Assembly: GCA_937889225.1 (NCBI GenBank) | Contig: CALAST010000068.1 | Coordinates: 1 to 64,000, forward strand | Source: an uncultured Lachnobacterium sp. | GTDB lineage: Bacteria; Bacillota; Clostridia; Lachnospirales; Lachnospiraceae | Length of the DNA: 64,000 nucleotides | Direction: 5' to 3' | Shown: positions 44,335 through 53,281 of the stretch, in pieces | Numbering within the stretch: position 1 is the stretch's first letter | How the letters are laid out: each line of letters begins with the position of its first letter | The notes under the pieces: generated by a model | The model's input: the letters and a program-made list of their open reading frames with translations, nothing else | Told to the model about the DNA's origin: nothing | The model's database searches: none | Made by a program: the position numbers and the translations under genes

Positions 44335-46029
44335 TTACGCCCCTATCAACACCTTTTTTCCCTCAAACGCAAACCCATATTTGCGAATATCTTCTGCCGA
44401 TATTCCTTTCGCTATCAAAGAAGCCGCATATTGTTTCTCCTGAATCTGCCCCAAAGCTGCTGCAACCGTATCTTCCAAAGATTTCTCCCGATTTGCATTA
44501 TAAACTTTAAATTCTAAAATAACTGCGACATCTCCCTGCCTTTTCGGTTCTAACATCACATCGTATCTGCCAAAACCACTTTCACGGTTTGATGTAATCC
44601 AATATCTTTCCCGAAGTTCTACCATAAGCCCCAACACAAATCCATGATAGAATTTCTCACACGCACTTCGCATAGATTTTGTTCCTGCATCAAAATAGCT
44701 AAAAATTTCCATCGTAATCTCATTCATATATGCATTCATTGCCTCGATATCGCCTATGAACATTGCTTTTATGAAATCATTATAATCCTCTTTTACACTT
44801 CCAAACCAACCTTTTACCATTCCCAAAAACATTCTTTTTACTTCTCCATTCGTAAGCGTTAAATCATACATCTGCTCTTTTTCGCTTTCTTCTGCGGTTA
44901 TATTTTCATAACTTAACACCTTCAGATAACCGCTTGCAAGAAGCAGACTCCAAATGGCATCTTCATTGTCATCTAATTGGTTATACACAATCTGTTCATC
45001 TATAGCACAGCGAATAGTTTCTCCATTTAATAGCTTTTCAAATGTAGTTTTTATTCCTTTATTGCCCTCTCGTATCAATTTTCCAACTAAGCTGTTACTG
45101 CTTGTATTTGCCCAATATGCATTAAATTTTCTTGTATCAAGAAAATTTAGAACTGACCATGGGTTATAAATATCTGTATAGCTTCCAAAAATAAATCCAT
45201 CATACCAACATTTTACACCCTCTTTTTCCATAATCAATTCATATTCTTCCAACGCTACAAACACTTCTGCTTCCGTGAAACCAAACGATGTAGCATATTC
45301 ATTAGACGTTGTTGTTACTACTTTCAAATTATTTAAATCTGAAAAAACAGACTCCTTGCTCACTCTGGTAATTCCTGTCATCACAGCTCTTTCCAAATAT
45401 GGATTTGTCTTAAATGTAGAATTAAACATACTTCTGGTAAACGCAACCAGTTCTTCCCAATAGCCATCGACATATGCTTCCTGCATTGGAGTGTCGTATT
45501 CATCTAACAAAATAATAACTTTTTTTCCATAATAACGATATAAATAATTAGATAATTGATGTAATGCCATTGGTGCATCTTCTTTCGGCATTTCTGAAAC
45601 CATTTTTCGAAAATAGTTTTTTTCGGTATCTGACAGTTTCTCGCTTTTGAGCAGAAAATCATATTTCGCAAACTGCATCATCAAAATTTGACGTATCCTA
45701 TAATTTACCATTTCATAATCTTTTTCTTTCACATTCGCAAATGACAAACTAATTACAGGATATGTTCCTTGCAATTTCCGATATTTTTCCTCGTTCCATA
45801 TAGCAAGTTTTTCAAATAAGTCACCTCTATTCGCATAATTTATAGAAAAAAATTGCTCCAACATACTCATATTTAATGTCTTTCCAAAACGACGAGGGCG
45901 AGCAATTAACGTAACGCTATCTCCACTTTCCCACCATTCCTTGATAAATGGTGTTTTATCCACATAAAAGTAATCTTCTTGTATGATTTTTTCAAAATCC
46001 TGTACTCCGATTGCTACGGTTCTTGCCAT
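44335..46029 (-). CDS. AAA-ATPase-like / PD-(D/E)XK nuclease-like protein
   Basis: A 564-aa protein of the common AAA_ATPase-like plus PDDEXK_9 architecture. The N-terminal half has DFEKIIQEDYFYVDKTPFIK, a Walker-A-like RPRRFGKTLNMSML and a Walker-B-like KVIILLDEYDTPMQEA, then the ITRVSKESVFSDLNNL segment. The C-terminal nuclease-like domain has YDVMLEPKR and AVILEFKVYN, the last including the E-x-K. Paralogues are numerous in Bacteroidetes and Clostridia genomes and the function is unknown; a mobile or defence-linked role is speculated. I place the start at MARTVAIG; the longer frame adds 19 residues. Confidence 0.85.
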   Translation of the reverse strand: MARTVAIGVQDFEKIIQEDYFYVDKTPFIKEWWESGDSVTLIARPRRFGKTLNMSMLEQFFSINYANRGDLFEKLAIWNEEKYRKLQGTYPVISLSFANVKEKDYEMVNYRIRQILMMQFAKYDFLLKSEKLSDTEKNYFRKMVSEMPKEDAPMALHQLSNYLYRYYGKKVIILLDEYDTPMQEAYVDGYWEELVAFTRSMFNSTFKTNPYLERAVMTGITRVSKESVFSDLNNLKVVTTTSNEYATSFGFTEAEVFVALEEYELIMEKEGVKCWYDGFIFGSYTDIYNPWSVLNFLDTRKFNAYWANTSSNSLVGKLIREGNKGIKTTFEKLLNGETIRCAIDEQIVYNQLDDNEDAIWSLLLASGYLKVLSYENITAEESEKEQMYDLTLTNGEVKRMFLGMVKGWFGSVKEDYNDFIKAMFIGDIEAMNAYMNEITMEIFSYFDAGTKSMRSACEKFYHGFVLGLMVELRERYWITSNRESGFGRYDVMLEPKRQGDVAVILEFKVYNANREKSLEDTVAAALGQIQEKQYAASLIAKGISAEDIRKYGFAFEGKKVLIGA

Positions 46030-46167
46030 GTTTTTATCATTCCTTTCTGCCATAAGTCCTGTTATTGAAAACGAAACTTTATACAAACTTTCTTTTATCA
46101 GTATATCTGATTTTCCTTATGATTTCAATTCATACATTTTTCATCTCAAATGTATAGTTTATGCCAA

Positions 46168-46490
46168 GTTACTGTTCACACATGACCAGTAACATGTAAA
46201 AATCATTGGATACATCTTTGTGAAGCCTCACACGACTAAAGTCGCGTGCTTCCCATAAGTGTAATTCTACACGTAGTCTCTTTAGGAGACAGGAACTTCG
46301 TTACTACAAATACAGCCTAAACTCAGTTCCTTATGCCATTACACGCATAAGTTCCGCATTCAGGTTAATTAATGTAGATAACGTGCAGGTGCTTCTCTTT
46401 GTACATTGCGGTACTTTTGCCGCAATTACAAACCTCTCCCTCTCGGGCAAGGATTTTATGATTTCTCGCACAAAATAGCGGCTCCCTAAC
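46168..46490 (-). mobile_element. IS200/IS605-like remnant with structured 3' end
   Basis: No intact ORF lies here, but several hairpins follow each other: GTTACTG/CAGTAAC (46168-46193), GAAGC...GCTTC around CACGACTAAAGTCGCGTG (46222-46252), GTCTC/GAGAC (about 46276-46291), GGAACT/AGTTCC, and TTGCGG/CCGCAA (about 46405-46424). The GACTAAAGTC hairpin is typical of the right end of IS200/IS605 elements that encode TnpB, and the folded region upstream could be a relic guide (omega/reRNA-type) RNA. A weak frame ending NAELMRVMA before the structured part might be the last trace of tnpB. The decay is strong. Confidence 0.45.
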
Positions 46491-46496
46491 TACTGC

Positions 46497-47273
46497 CTAT
46501 TTCACTTTTGTAAATAAGGCTCTTGCATTCGCTTCTGTTACACGTTCCACTTCTTCCGTGGAAATCCCCTTAATCTTTGCAATCTTTTTTAGCACATATG
46601 GCAAATAAAGAGAACTGTTGCGTTTGCCGCGGAATGGTTCAGGTGCCATGTATGGGCAATCAGTTTCCAGTAAAATACGTTCTAATGGAATCGCTTCTAC
46701 TGTTTCTACCAATTTTTTGGCATTTTTAAATGTTACTACACCGCCTACACCAATATAGTACCCCATTTTGATAAATTCCAATGCCATTTCTTTGGAATAA
46801 GAATAGCAATGAATAACGCCCTTCAGATTCCATTCCTGAACATCTTTTAACATCTGCATGGTATCTGCGGCCGCATCTCTGGAATGAATAATAACCGGAA
46901 GCTGTACCTCTTTTGCCAATTCTAACTGGCGTTTGAACCAATATCTTTGATTTTCTTGTACTTCGGGTTCTTTATCCCAATAATAATCCAGTCCGATTTC
47001 ACCGATTGCAACTGCTTTTTCCCAGTTTGTCTGCATCCGCATCCATTCTAAAAATACTTCATCCATTTCTTCAATTTCACTTGGATGAACACCTACGGCT
47101 GCATAGACATGCTGATATGCCTGTGCCAATTTTATGGTCATTTTTGTGGAATCCACAGAAGCACCGGAATTGATAATTCTTCCAATTCCGGCTTCTTCCA
47201 TTCCTTTTAGTAATTCATCTCTGTCATCTTCAAAACGACTATCATCATAATGTGCATGTGTCTCAAAAATCAT
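46497..47273 (-). CDS. tatD: TatD-family metal-dependent DNase
   Basis: A 258-aa TIM-barrel amidohydrolase-fold protein. Metal ligands are seen in ETHAHYDD (His-x-His), AIGEIGLDYYWD (Glu), PVIIHSRDA (His), VIHCYSY (His) and LLETDCPYMAP (Asp). This is the TatD/YabD group, a magnesium-dependent DNase and possible housekeeping exonuclease. It starts right after the Nudix stop, with metG two genes upstream; metG-tatD neighbourhood is widely conserved in Firmicutes. Confidence 0.92.
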   Translation of the reverse strand: MIFETHAHYDDSRFEDDRDELLKGMEEAGIGRIINSGASVDSTKMTIKLAQAYQHVYAAVGVHPSEIEEMDEVFLEWMRMQTNWEKAVAIGEIGLDYYWDKEPEVQENQRYWFKRQLELAKEVQLPVIIHSRDAAADTMQMLKDVQEWNLKGVIHCYSYSKEMALEFIKMGYYIGVGGVVTFKNAKKLVETVEAIPLERILLETDCPYMAPEPFRGKRNSSLYLPYVLKKIAKIKGISTEEVERVTEANARALFTKVK

Positions 47274-47816
47274 CTACATATGCTCCTCTAATCGTGCGAG
47301 TTCTTCCAAATCAATACAATTTGGAATCGTATGGTTTGCAACAGCCAATTTACAATCCTCAAAATCAAACCAACGCACTTCATCTATTTCTTCGGGCTGG
47401 ACTTTCAACTTTTCTGCATCAATATCTTTCCACAACAAAAATACACGACTTACCTGATTATCCACAAATCGTTCTCCGTGAAATAATTGGTCTACATATT
47501 TATAATGCAGTCCACAATCTATCAATTCTTCCGGTAAAATCACAAGACCTAATTCTTCTTCCAGTTCACGAAGTGCGGATGGTACAAAATCATCACCTTG
47601 TTGAATATGCCCCGCACTGGAAATATCGTAGCACCCCGGAAAAGAATCTTTGTCTTTGCACCGTTTTTGTAAAAGAATCTCTATTTTGTTATTTTTTTTT
47701 CTTACAATCCAGACATGGGCAGTTCTGTGACGCACACCTGTTTTGTGTGCCACAGTTCTTTCAATGATTTCACCCGTTGGAATTCCATTTTCATCTACAA
47801 TGTCGAATAATTCCAT
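47274..47816 (-). CDS. Nudix hydrolase
   Basis: A 180-aa protein of the Nudix superfamily. The Nudix box reads GHIQQGDDFVPSALRELEEE then LGL, fitting G-x5-E-x7-REUXEExGU except that Asp replaces the first Glu. RHRTAHVWIVRKKNN and LLQKRCKDKDSFPGCYD place it in the isopentenyl-diphosphate isomerase/YfcD-like group, where the substrate is uncertain. The start is the ATG after AGGGG at a 5-nt spacing; it lies 8 bp beyond the metG stop. An in-frame extension upstream lies inside metG and is not used. Confidence 0.88.
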   Translation of the reverse strand: MELFDIVDENGIPTGEIIERTVAHKTGVRHRTAHVWIVRKKNNKIEILLQKRCKDKDSFPGCYDISSAGHIQQGDDFVPSALRELEEELGLVILPEELIDCGLHYKYVDQLFHGERFVDNQVSRVFLLWKDIDAEKLKVQPEEIDEVRWFDFEDCKLAVANHTIPNCIDLEELARLEEHM

Positions 47817-47824
47817 ATATACCC

Positions 47825-49822
47825 CTACGCAATTTCTGCTCCGCTTGGCATTGGTTTTTCCGGTGTCATAAGGGAAAGGTTTCCTTCGGCATCTTCTGCA
47901 CAAAGAAGCATACCTTCAGAAAGAACACCTGCCAGTTTTGCCGGTTTTAAGTTCACAAGTACCATCACTTTTTTACCAACCATTTCTTCCGGTGTGTAAT
48001 CTTTACGGATACCGGAAACAATCTGCTTTACTTGACTTCCGATTTTTACCTGTGAGCAAAGTAATTTTTTGGATTTTGCTACAGCTTCACATGCAATGAT
48101 TTCTCCCACTTGGAACTGCATTTTCATAAAGTCATCAAACGTAATTTCTTCTTTTGCTTCAATATCAATGACTGCTTCTTCCACAACTTCTTCCTGTAGT
48201 GCTGCTCCACCGTTTAAACGAGCCTGTTCTGCTTCGTATTCTGCTTTTTGTGCAGCCTGAATTGCTTCTACTTTTGGAAGCACTTCTTTTGCATCCAAAC
48301 GAGCAAACAGAATTTCCGGTTTTTCGGTTACTTTTTTGCCGCTTTCATAGAAACCAAAGGTTTCCGTTTCTTCTAATGTGCGAAGATTGGTGTTAAGCTG
48401 AGAAACAATGCGTTCTGCAGTTGTTGGAAGGAAGCTGTGAAGCAAGCTTGCACCAATCGTAATAGATTCGGTCAAATTATAAAGCACTTCTGCAAGTCTG
48501 TCCTGTTTTGCTTCGTCTTTTGCAAGTACCCAAGGCGTTGTTTCGTCAATATATTTATTGCAACGACGGAATAATGCAAATACTTCAGAAATCGCATCTG
48601 CGACACGAAGTTTATCCATTTTTTCCTGTACTTTTGCTTTTGTGCCTGTTACAACAGCTTTTAAGTCCGCATCGACATCTTCTTTTACACCTGTAGATGT
48701 CACCACACCACCAAAATATTTATTACTCATGGAAACGGTACGATTTACTAAATTTCCTAAAATATTTGCAAGGTCAGAGTTAAATCGTTCGATGACCAAA
48801 TCCCATGTGATAATACCATCATTTTCAAATGGCATTTCGTGAAGTACAAAGTAACGTGTTGCATCTACGCCAAATAAATCTACCATATCATCTGCATAGA
48901 TAACATTTCCTTTGGATTTGCTCATTTTGTCACCACCCTGTAACAGCCATGGATGACCAAATACCTGTTTTGGAAGTGGTAAATCAAGTGCCATTAAGAA
49001 GATTGGCCAATAAATGGTGTGGAAACGTACGATATCTTTTCCAATTAAGTGCAAATCTGCCGGCCAGTTCTTTGCAAACATTTCGTTAGAGCCGTCTGGG
49101 TCATAGCCGATTTTTGTGATATAGTTGGTAAGTGCATCTAACCAAACATATACCACGTGTTTCGGGTCAAAATCTACCTGTATGCCCCAAGTAAAGGAAG
49201 TACGGGATACACATAAATCCTGTAAGCCCGGAAGTAAGAAGTTATTCATCATCTCATTTTTACGAGAAACCGGCTGAATAAATTCCGGATGGGTATTGAT
49301 ATGTTCAATTAAACGGTCTGCATATTTGCTCATTTTAAAGAAATATGCTTCTTCTTTTGCCGGTTTTACTTCACGACCACAGTCCGGACATTTTCCATCT
49401 ACAAGCTGTGATTCTGTCCAGAAAGATTCACATGGTGTACAGTAAAGACCTTCGTAAGAGCTCTTATAGATATCGCCTTTGTCATATAATTTTTTAAAGA
49501 TTTTCTTTACACATGCTTCATGGTCATCATCCGTTGTACGCACAAAATTATCATAAGAAGAATCTACCAAATCCCAGATTCCTTTTACAACTCCTGCTAC
49601 TTCATCTACATACTGCTTTGGTGTAATGCCTACAGCTTCTGCTTTTTCCTGAATTTTCTGACCATGTTCGTCTGTACCTGTCTGGAAATACACATCATAA
49701 CCTTCTGCTCTTTTATATCTTGCAATCGCATCCGCTAAGATAATTTCATATGTGTTTCCAATATGTGGCTTACCCGATGTATAGGCAATTGCGGTTGTAA
49801 TATAATACTTACCCTTATTCAT
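47825..49822 (-). CDS. metG: Methionyl-tRNA synthetase
   Basis: A 665-aa class I synthetase. The N-terminus holds TSGKPHIGNTYEIILAD (HIGH motif as HIGN) and TGTDEHGQKIQ; a zinc-type insertion lies at CTPCESFW...CPDCGRE (four Cys). The KMSKSKGNVI loop is intact. The anticodon domain follows, then a C-terminal EMAP/Trbp-like tRNA-binding domain (FDDFMKMQFQVGEIIACEAV...), found in the dimeric bacterial type. The start is the ATG of MNKGKYY, since the earlier in-frame ATG is too close to AGGA. It follows a T-box leader and a DUF3784-like gene, so methionine-tRNA control is likely. Confidence 0.95.
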   Translation of the reverse strand: MNKGKYYITTAIAYTSGKPHIGNTYEIILADAIARYKRAEGYDVYFQTGTDEHGQKIQEKAEAVGITPKQYVDEVAGVVKGIWDLVDSSYDNFVRTTDDDHEACVKKIFKKLYDKGDIYKSSYEGLYCTPCESFWTESQLVDGKCPDCGREVKPAKEEAYFFKMSKYADRLIEHINTHPEFIQPVSRKNEMMNNFLLPGLQDLCVSRTSFTWGIQVDFDPKHVVYVWLDALTNYITKIGYDPDGSNEMFAKNWPADLHLIGKDIVRFHTIYWPIFLMALDLPLPKQVFGHPWLLQGGDKMSKSKGNVIYADDMVDLFGVDATRYFVLHEMPFENDGIITWDLVIERFNSDLANILGNLVNRTVSMSNKYFGGVVTSTGVKEDVDADLKAVVTGTKAKVQEKMDKLRVADAISEVFALFRRCNKYIDETTPWVLAKDEAKQDRLAEVLYNLTESITIGASLLHSFLPTTAERIVSQLNTNLRTLEETETFGFYESGKKVTEKPEILFARLDAKEVLPKVEAIQAAQKAEYEAEQARLNGGAALQEEVVEEAVIDIEAKEEITFDDFMKMQFQVGEIIACEAVAKSKKLLCSQVKIGSQVKQIVSGIRKDYTPEEMVGKKVMVLVNLKPAKLAGVLSEGMLLCAEDAEGNLSLMTPEKPMPSGAEIA

Positions 49823-49861
49823 TTTTATCATTCCTCACTTTCTTTTTTCTTCTATAAAGGA

Positions 49862-49897
49862 AAGCGGATATTCGCAATCCGCATTCGCTACTTGTTG
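49862..49897. repeat. Dispersed intergenic repeat, copy upstream of metG
   Basis: AAGCGGATATTCGCAATCCG followed by CATTCGCTACTTGTTG. It matches the copies near 28023 and 57059 almost base for base. The GCGGAT/ATCCGC hairpin is its core. Confidence 0.85.
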
Positions 49898-50014
49898 TAA
49901 ACGCAGGCAATTTCATTATTTGTCTGCTCCACCTGACACAAAAATAACTTTAAAAATGTGTTTTCTACGTTTTCTCTATCATTTTCCTAAACTACTTCCA
50001 TTACACAACTCTTA

Positions 50015-50320
50015 TCATTTATGATTATATCGAATCCCTGCATAAATCAGCATGATAAGCCCACTCACAAAACCTATCACAAAAGGAATCAGACTCCACA
50101 TGGAATGTATCCTGTCAACCACTACGGCTGTTATCAAAATCCCCATTCCAATTACAACAATTCCTATTCCCGATATGGTACAAAATGCTTTTTTATCTTC
50201 TGCTCGTACTTTATCATAATGATAACTATGGAGTAAGGATATTTTTTGTTTTTTCCATATCAAATATCCAAGGACAACTAAAATAATCCCTACAATTCCC
50301 AAAATCATAGAACCAATCAT
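50015..50320 (-). CDS. DUF3784-like small membrane protein
   Basis: A 101-aa protein with three hydrophobic helices (MILGIVGIILVVLGYLIW, ISGIGIVVIGMGILITAVVV, LIPFVIGFVSGLIMLIYAG) and a short basic loop (KKQKISLLHSYHYDKV) resembling the DUF3784 family. The function is unknown. The start is the ATG 8 nt after GGAGG; the longer GTG-start form would place that ribosome site inside the gene. It lies between a T-box leader and metG, an unusual position for such a protein. Confidence 0.75.
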   Translation of the reverse strand: MIGSMILGIVGIILVVLGYLIWKKQKISLLHSYHYDKVRAEDKKAFCTISGIGIVVIGMGILITAVVVDRIHSMWSLIPFVIGFVSGLIMLIYAGIRYNHK

Positions 50321-50341
50321 CCGTATATCCTCCACAAAAAA

Positions 50342-50640
50342 AGCTCATCTCCTATTCTGCAATAGAAGACGAGCTCAAAATCCCGTGTTACCACTTCTGT
50401 TCACTATTGCCTCACAGCAACAGCCTCTGTAAATGCCGTCGATATTCGGATTTTATCAAAAACAAACAAGTTCGTTTTTTTATTCCGTTTATATAAACGA
50501 TATTTGTCCGCTATAACAGGCGGTCCTGTCAGTTCTTATCGAAATTTTCGTTCATAACTGCCACTCCAAAGCCATCTTCCCTGTATCTTCCATTACTTCC
50601 TCTCAGCACTTATCTAATATTGAAAAGGGAAGTCTCTCTG
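50342..50640 (-). promoter_or_regulatory. T-box leader upstream of the DUF3784-like gene and metG
   Basis: On the minus strand the leader ends in GAAGTGGTAACACGGGA (about 50382-50398), a variant T-box sequence, followed by a strong 15-bp terminator stem (50342-50356 / 50361-50375) and TTTTTTT. Upstream lie hairpins such as ACAGG/CCTGT and CGTTTATATAAACG. T-boxes read uncharged tRNA and release the terminator. With metG as the second gene, tRNA-Met is the expected ligand; ATG at 50553-50555 is a possible specifier, not proven. Confidence 0.7.
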
Positions 50641-50724
50641 TAAATTTCCAATGCATGTACTCTCTTTTTCCACGTGTTTTCCTGTTTTATTTTTATTTAT
50701 CTACCACTTAATTTACCATTTTCT

Positions 50725-51192
50725 TTATTCTTCGTCAAGAACAATTGCGTCATCTTTCAAACCTTCGTCTTCAAAGATAACGTCCTCCACAACTTCTTCT
50801 TCGCCACCATCAACATCTGCTACAATATCATCTTCTGCCGGTTTCAAAGATGCTCCACAATTCGAACAAAAATCATGTTTTTCAGCCTGTTTTGCCCCAC
50901 AATTCGGACATTCTTTCGCACCCTGTGCAGCTAAAAGGTCTGCTTTTAAATTTTCAAGAGCCTCTTCTGCTTCTTCGATTGGTCCAAAGTAAACGCTTTC
51001 TTCTACTTCCTCATCTTTGTGTGCATTGTAAAACGCTTTTCCAAGCAATGCATACTGTTTTTCTAAGAAGTCTTCTTTTGTACGAATATCATACTTGATT
51101 TTAGCAATTGCAGATGCATCTTTTGCAAAACTTTCTACTTCTTTTCCTGCTGATAAAATACTTTCTTTTACTTTGTTGAAATTAAATGCCAT
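50725..51192 (-). CDS. Zinc-ribbon protein of unknown function
   Basis: A 155-aa protein. The N-terminal 85 residues are helical (FNKVKESILSAGKEVESFAK...). A zinc ribbon follows (CPNCGAKQ...FCSNCGASL, about 104-125), then a very acidic tail (EDDIVADVDGGEEEVVEDV). The start is the ATG 8 nt after GGAGG. Similar zinc-ribbon proteins of Clostridia are uncharacterised; a role in regulation or binding is only a guess. Confidence 0.75.
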   Translation of the reverse strand: MAFNFNKVKESILSAGKEVESFAKDASAIAKIKYDIRTKEDFLEKQYALLGKAFYNAHKDEEVEESVYFGPIEEAEEALENLKADLLAAQGAKECPNCGAKQAEKHDFCSNCGASLKPAEDDIVADVDGGEEEVVEDVIFEDEGLKDDAIVLDEE

Positions 51193-51416
51193 AAGAAATA
51201 CCTCCGTTTGTTTCAGAACTTCCATCATCATATTTGCAATATACTATAGTAAACTAAAATACGGAAAATTTGATACTTTCTATATTTCCACATTAAGCTA
51301 TTTTTATACTTTTCTCCCTATAAGCAACAGACTTACCATCCCTTGGTCGTAATGCCTGCTTTATAAGAAGCATATCGCTTTCTCTAACTTACCTTTTTAT
51401 CAATATTACAAAAACA

Positions 51417-52391
51417 TTATACGGTCGGCATATCACGAATAATGATATATGCCATATACGCTACATAAGTAAGTACCATGAAAATACCCATTGGACGACG
51501 AAGTTCTTTTTTCTTAAATACTACACCCCAAACGACCAAAGTGCAAGCAATAAGTACAGCAATATCAAAAAGATTATTTGTAATCAATGTAATCGGGCTG
51601 ATAACAGAGGCAAAACCAAGTACCATTAAAATATTAAATACGTTAGAACCAATCGCATTTCCAAGTGCCATATCCACTTCATTTTTTCTGGCAGCTACAA
51701 TGGATGTAACCAATTCCGGAAGGGAAGTTCCAACTGCTACAATTGTAAGACCAACTAAAGTTTCTGTCATACCAAATGCCATTGCAAGCGTACTTGCAGA
51801 ATCTACTACCCAGTCACCACCTAATGCAATCGCTGCCGCACCACCAACAATGCTTACGATACTCATAAGGACGGACTGTTCTACTTCGACATCTTCATCA
51901 GATGCATTACTACGTGCATTTAATGCAGAACGAAGCATCATAAAAAGAAATACGCCAAACAATGCTAATAAAATCACACCATCCAAACGACCTAATGTCA
52001 TGCCGCCCATCATACCAAGCCCAACCAAAGCAATGGTCGCAAGAAGGGAATATGGAATATCTCTCTTAATCGTTTCCTTATCAACCTCGATTGTCTGCAT
52101 AATAGCACAAAGACCAACAACTACCATAAGATTAAAAATATTAGAGCCTGTTACATTACTTACTGCAAGAGAATTACTTCCCTGAATGGATGCGGAAATA
52201 GAAACCGCTGTTTCCGGAAGGGATGTTCCCATTGCTACGATAGTAAGACCGATAATGAGGGATGGTACTTTTAATCTTTTTGCTACGTTAGATGCACCTT
52301 CTACGAAAAAGTCTGCACCTTTTACTAATCCTATAAAACCTACTACTAATAGTACCAATGCTCCTGGTACTGTCTGAAAAAATGCGTTCAT
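51417..52391 (-). CDS. Calcium/sodium antiporter-family cation exchanger (YrbG-like)
   Basis: A 324-aa membrane protein of the CaCA family with two inverted five-helix repeats. Each has the alpha-repeat motif: AMGTSLPETAVSI with TGSNIFNLMVV, and AVGTSLPELVTSI with IGSNVFNILMV, containing the ion-binding Glu and Asn residues. A hydrophilic loop (SNASDEDVEVEQS) separates the halves. It exchanges Na+ or H+ for a divalent cation, usually Ca2+ but possibly Mn2+. A yybP-ykoY (manganese) riboswitch precedes the gene, favouring divalent-cation export. The start is the ATG after AAGGAG. Confidence 0.88.
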   Translation of the reverse strand: MNAFFQTVPGALVLLVVGFIGLVKGADFFVEGASNVAKRLKVPSLIIGLTIVAMGTSLPETAVSISASIQGSNSLAVSNVTGSNIFNLMVVVGLCAIMQTIEVDKETIKRDIPYSLLATIALVGLGMMGGMTLGRLDGVILLALFGVFLFMMLRSALNARSNASDEDVEVEQSVLMSIVSIVGGAAAIALGGDWVVDSASTLAMAFGMTETLVGLTIVAVGTSLPELVTSIVAARKNEVDMALGNAIGSNVFNILMVLGFASVISPITLITNNLFDIAVLIACTLVVWGVVFKKKELRRPMGIFMVLTYVAYMAYIIIRDMPTV

Positions 52392-52445
52392 AAATTTTCT
52401 CCTTTTTCTTTTCATAATGCTAATTTTTTATATGCAATACATCGT

Positions 52446-52486
52446 AAAGCAGATACTTGCAATTCGCTTTTGTTACTTGTTCATAA
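52446..52486. repeat. Divergent copy of the dispersed intergenic repeat
   Basis: AAAGCAGATACTTGCAATTC, continuing to GTTACTTGTTCATAA, aligns with the AAGCGGATATTCGCAATCCG element but has lost its hairpin pairing. It lies in the untranslated leader of the antiporter gene. Confidence 0.55.
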
Positions 52487-52720
52487 CCCAATTATCGCAT
52501 ATAAACTCTATGTGAACATAAAACATCTACTATTTTCTTGTTTTTCCACAGATATAGCTGTTTTATGTTATTTTTTCCACAATTTTTTTCTTTTTTACAC
52601 AATGAGACAGACATAAAATCCACATTCCCATTACTTAATACCTCCCATTTGAAGTAAGAACTTTCTTGATTTGAGTGAAACATATATTTACATTTTCTTC
52701 TGTACACTCACAAATAAAAA

Positions 52721-52758
52721 ACTCATGTATACCTATAGTATTACAGGTATACATGAGT
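52721..52758 (-). terminator. Riboswitch-controlled terminator
   Basis: A perfect 14-bp stem (ACTCATGTATACCT / AGGTATACATGAGT) with a 10-nt loop precedes TTTTTTATTTG on the minus strand. It overlaps the 3' end of the aptamer, as expected for a transcription switch. Confidence 0.75.
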
Positions 52759-52842
52759 CTCATTCTTTAATATTTGCCAGACCATATGGTCGAGATTGTT
52801 GACAAATCACGCTTTCACGCGAACTACTCCCTCATTTGAGCA
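52756..52842 (-). ncRNA. yybP-ykoY (manganese) riboswitch
   Basis: On the minus strand the sequence opens with GAGGGAGTAG, then a GCG hairpin, TTGTCAACAATCTCGACC, a GACC-ATAT-GGTC stem, TGGCAAAT and AAAGAATGAGACT. The GGGAGUAG start, GUCAACAAUCU, the GGUCUGGCAAA and the closing GAGACU match conserved parts of the yybP-ykoY family. Those riboswitches bind Mn2+ and raise expression of metal exporters. The terminator just downstream shares its GAGACT end, so Mn2+ binding would stop it forming. The target is the CaCA antiporter 330 bp further on. Confidence 0.75.
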
Positions 52843-52859
52843 CAAATTTTCTTTAACAT

Positions 52860-52887
52860 ATTTTAGCAGAGAATTTTTTTTTGTCAA
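52860..52887 (-). promoter_or_regulatory. Promoter of the riboswitch-antiporter transcript
   Basis: On the minus strand a consensus TTGACA (52882-52887) and TAAAAT (52860-52865) are 16 bp apart. The predicted start is about 10 bp before the riboswitch. Confidence 0.65.
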
Positions 52888-52952
52888 TTCCCTTTTTTGG
52901 AAATTTATTAATTTTTTAAATATCCAAAATAAAACAAAACATGAAAAACCAG

Positions 52953-52982
52953 TTGACAATTCCTTCAAAAAACGACTATAAT
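52953..52982 (+). promoter_or_regulatory. Promoter of the tyrS T-box transcript
   Basis: TTGACA (52953-52958) and TATAAT (52977-52982), both consensus, have an 18-bp spacer. Confidence 0.75.
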
Positions 52983-52989
52983 ACATCTA

Positions 52990-53281
52990 ATTGAAACATT
53001 CAAAAGCTGTGACAGGAACAAGTAGATATTTCGTGAAACATACAGAAAGCAACCGGTTGATGAGAGGGGCATTGGAAGCAAATATTGAATACATCCTTGA
53101 GCTTTGCACCGAATTTTTGTGATATATATTTTCATAAAATAGTAGGCTGCAACGTGGTAGCGGACGTTACAATCGCTTGCGTGTTGTCGGACACGCACAG
53201 AGGTAAATAATGCGAGTTATTTACGAAATAAGGTGGTATCACGAGTATATTCCCTCGTCCTTATATAGGACGGGGGATTTT
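52990..53281 (+). promoter_or_regulatory. tyrS T-box riboswitch
   Basis: The leader runs from the stem I part (CAACCGGTTGATGAGAGGGGC, then GAATACATCC) to the conserved AAGGTGGTATCACGAG (53230-53245). A 10-bp terminator stem (TCCCTCGTCC / GGACGGGGGA; 53251-53260 / 53268-53277) and TTTTTA follow. The TAC in GAATACATCC fits a tyrosine specifier. The leader precedes tyrS by about 210 bp. Confidence 0.85.

Noticed and set aside
46330..46495. Intact tnpB or group II intron
   Set aside because: No frame longer than about 30 codons survives, and intron-defining motifs are not present. Only hairpins typical of IS605 ends remain.
51478..52185. 235-aa plus-strand frame opposite the antiporter gene
   Set aside because: The minus-strand gene has two clear CaCA repeats. 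The plus frame is an antisense shadow of low complexity.
52492..52707. 71-aa minus-strand ORF in the antiporter leader
   Set aside because: It lacks a ribosome site and lies between a riboswitch terminator and the gene. The composition looks like non-coding AT-rich DNA.
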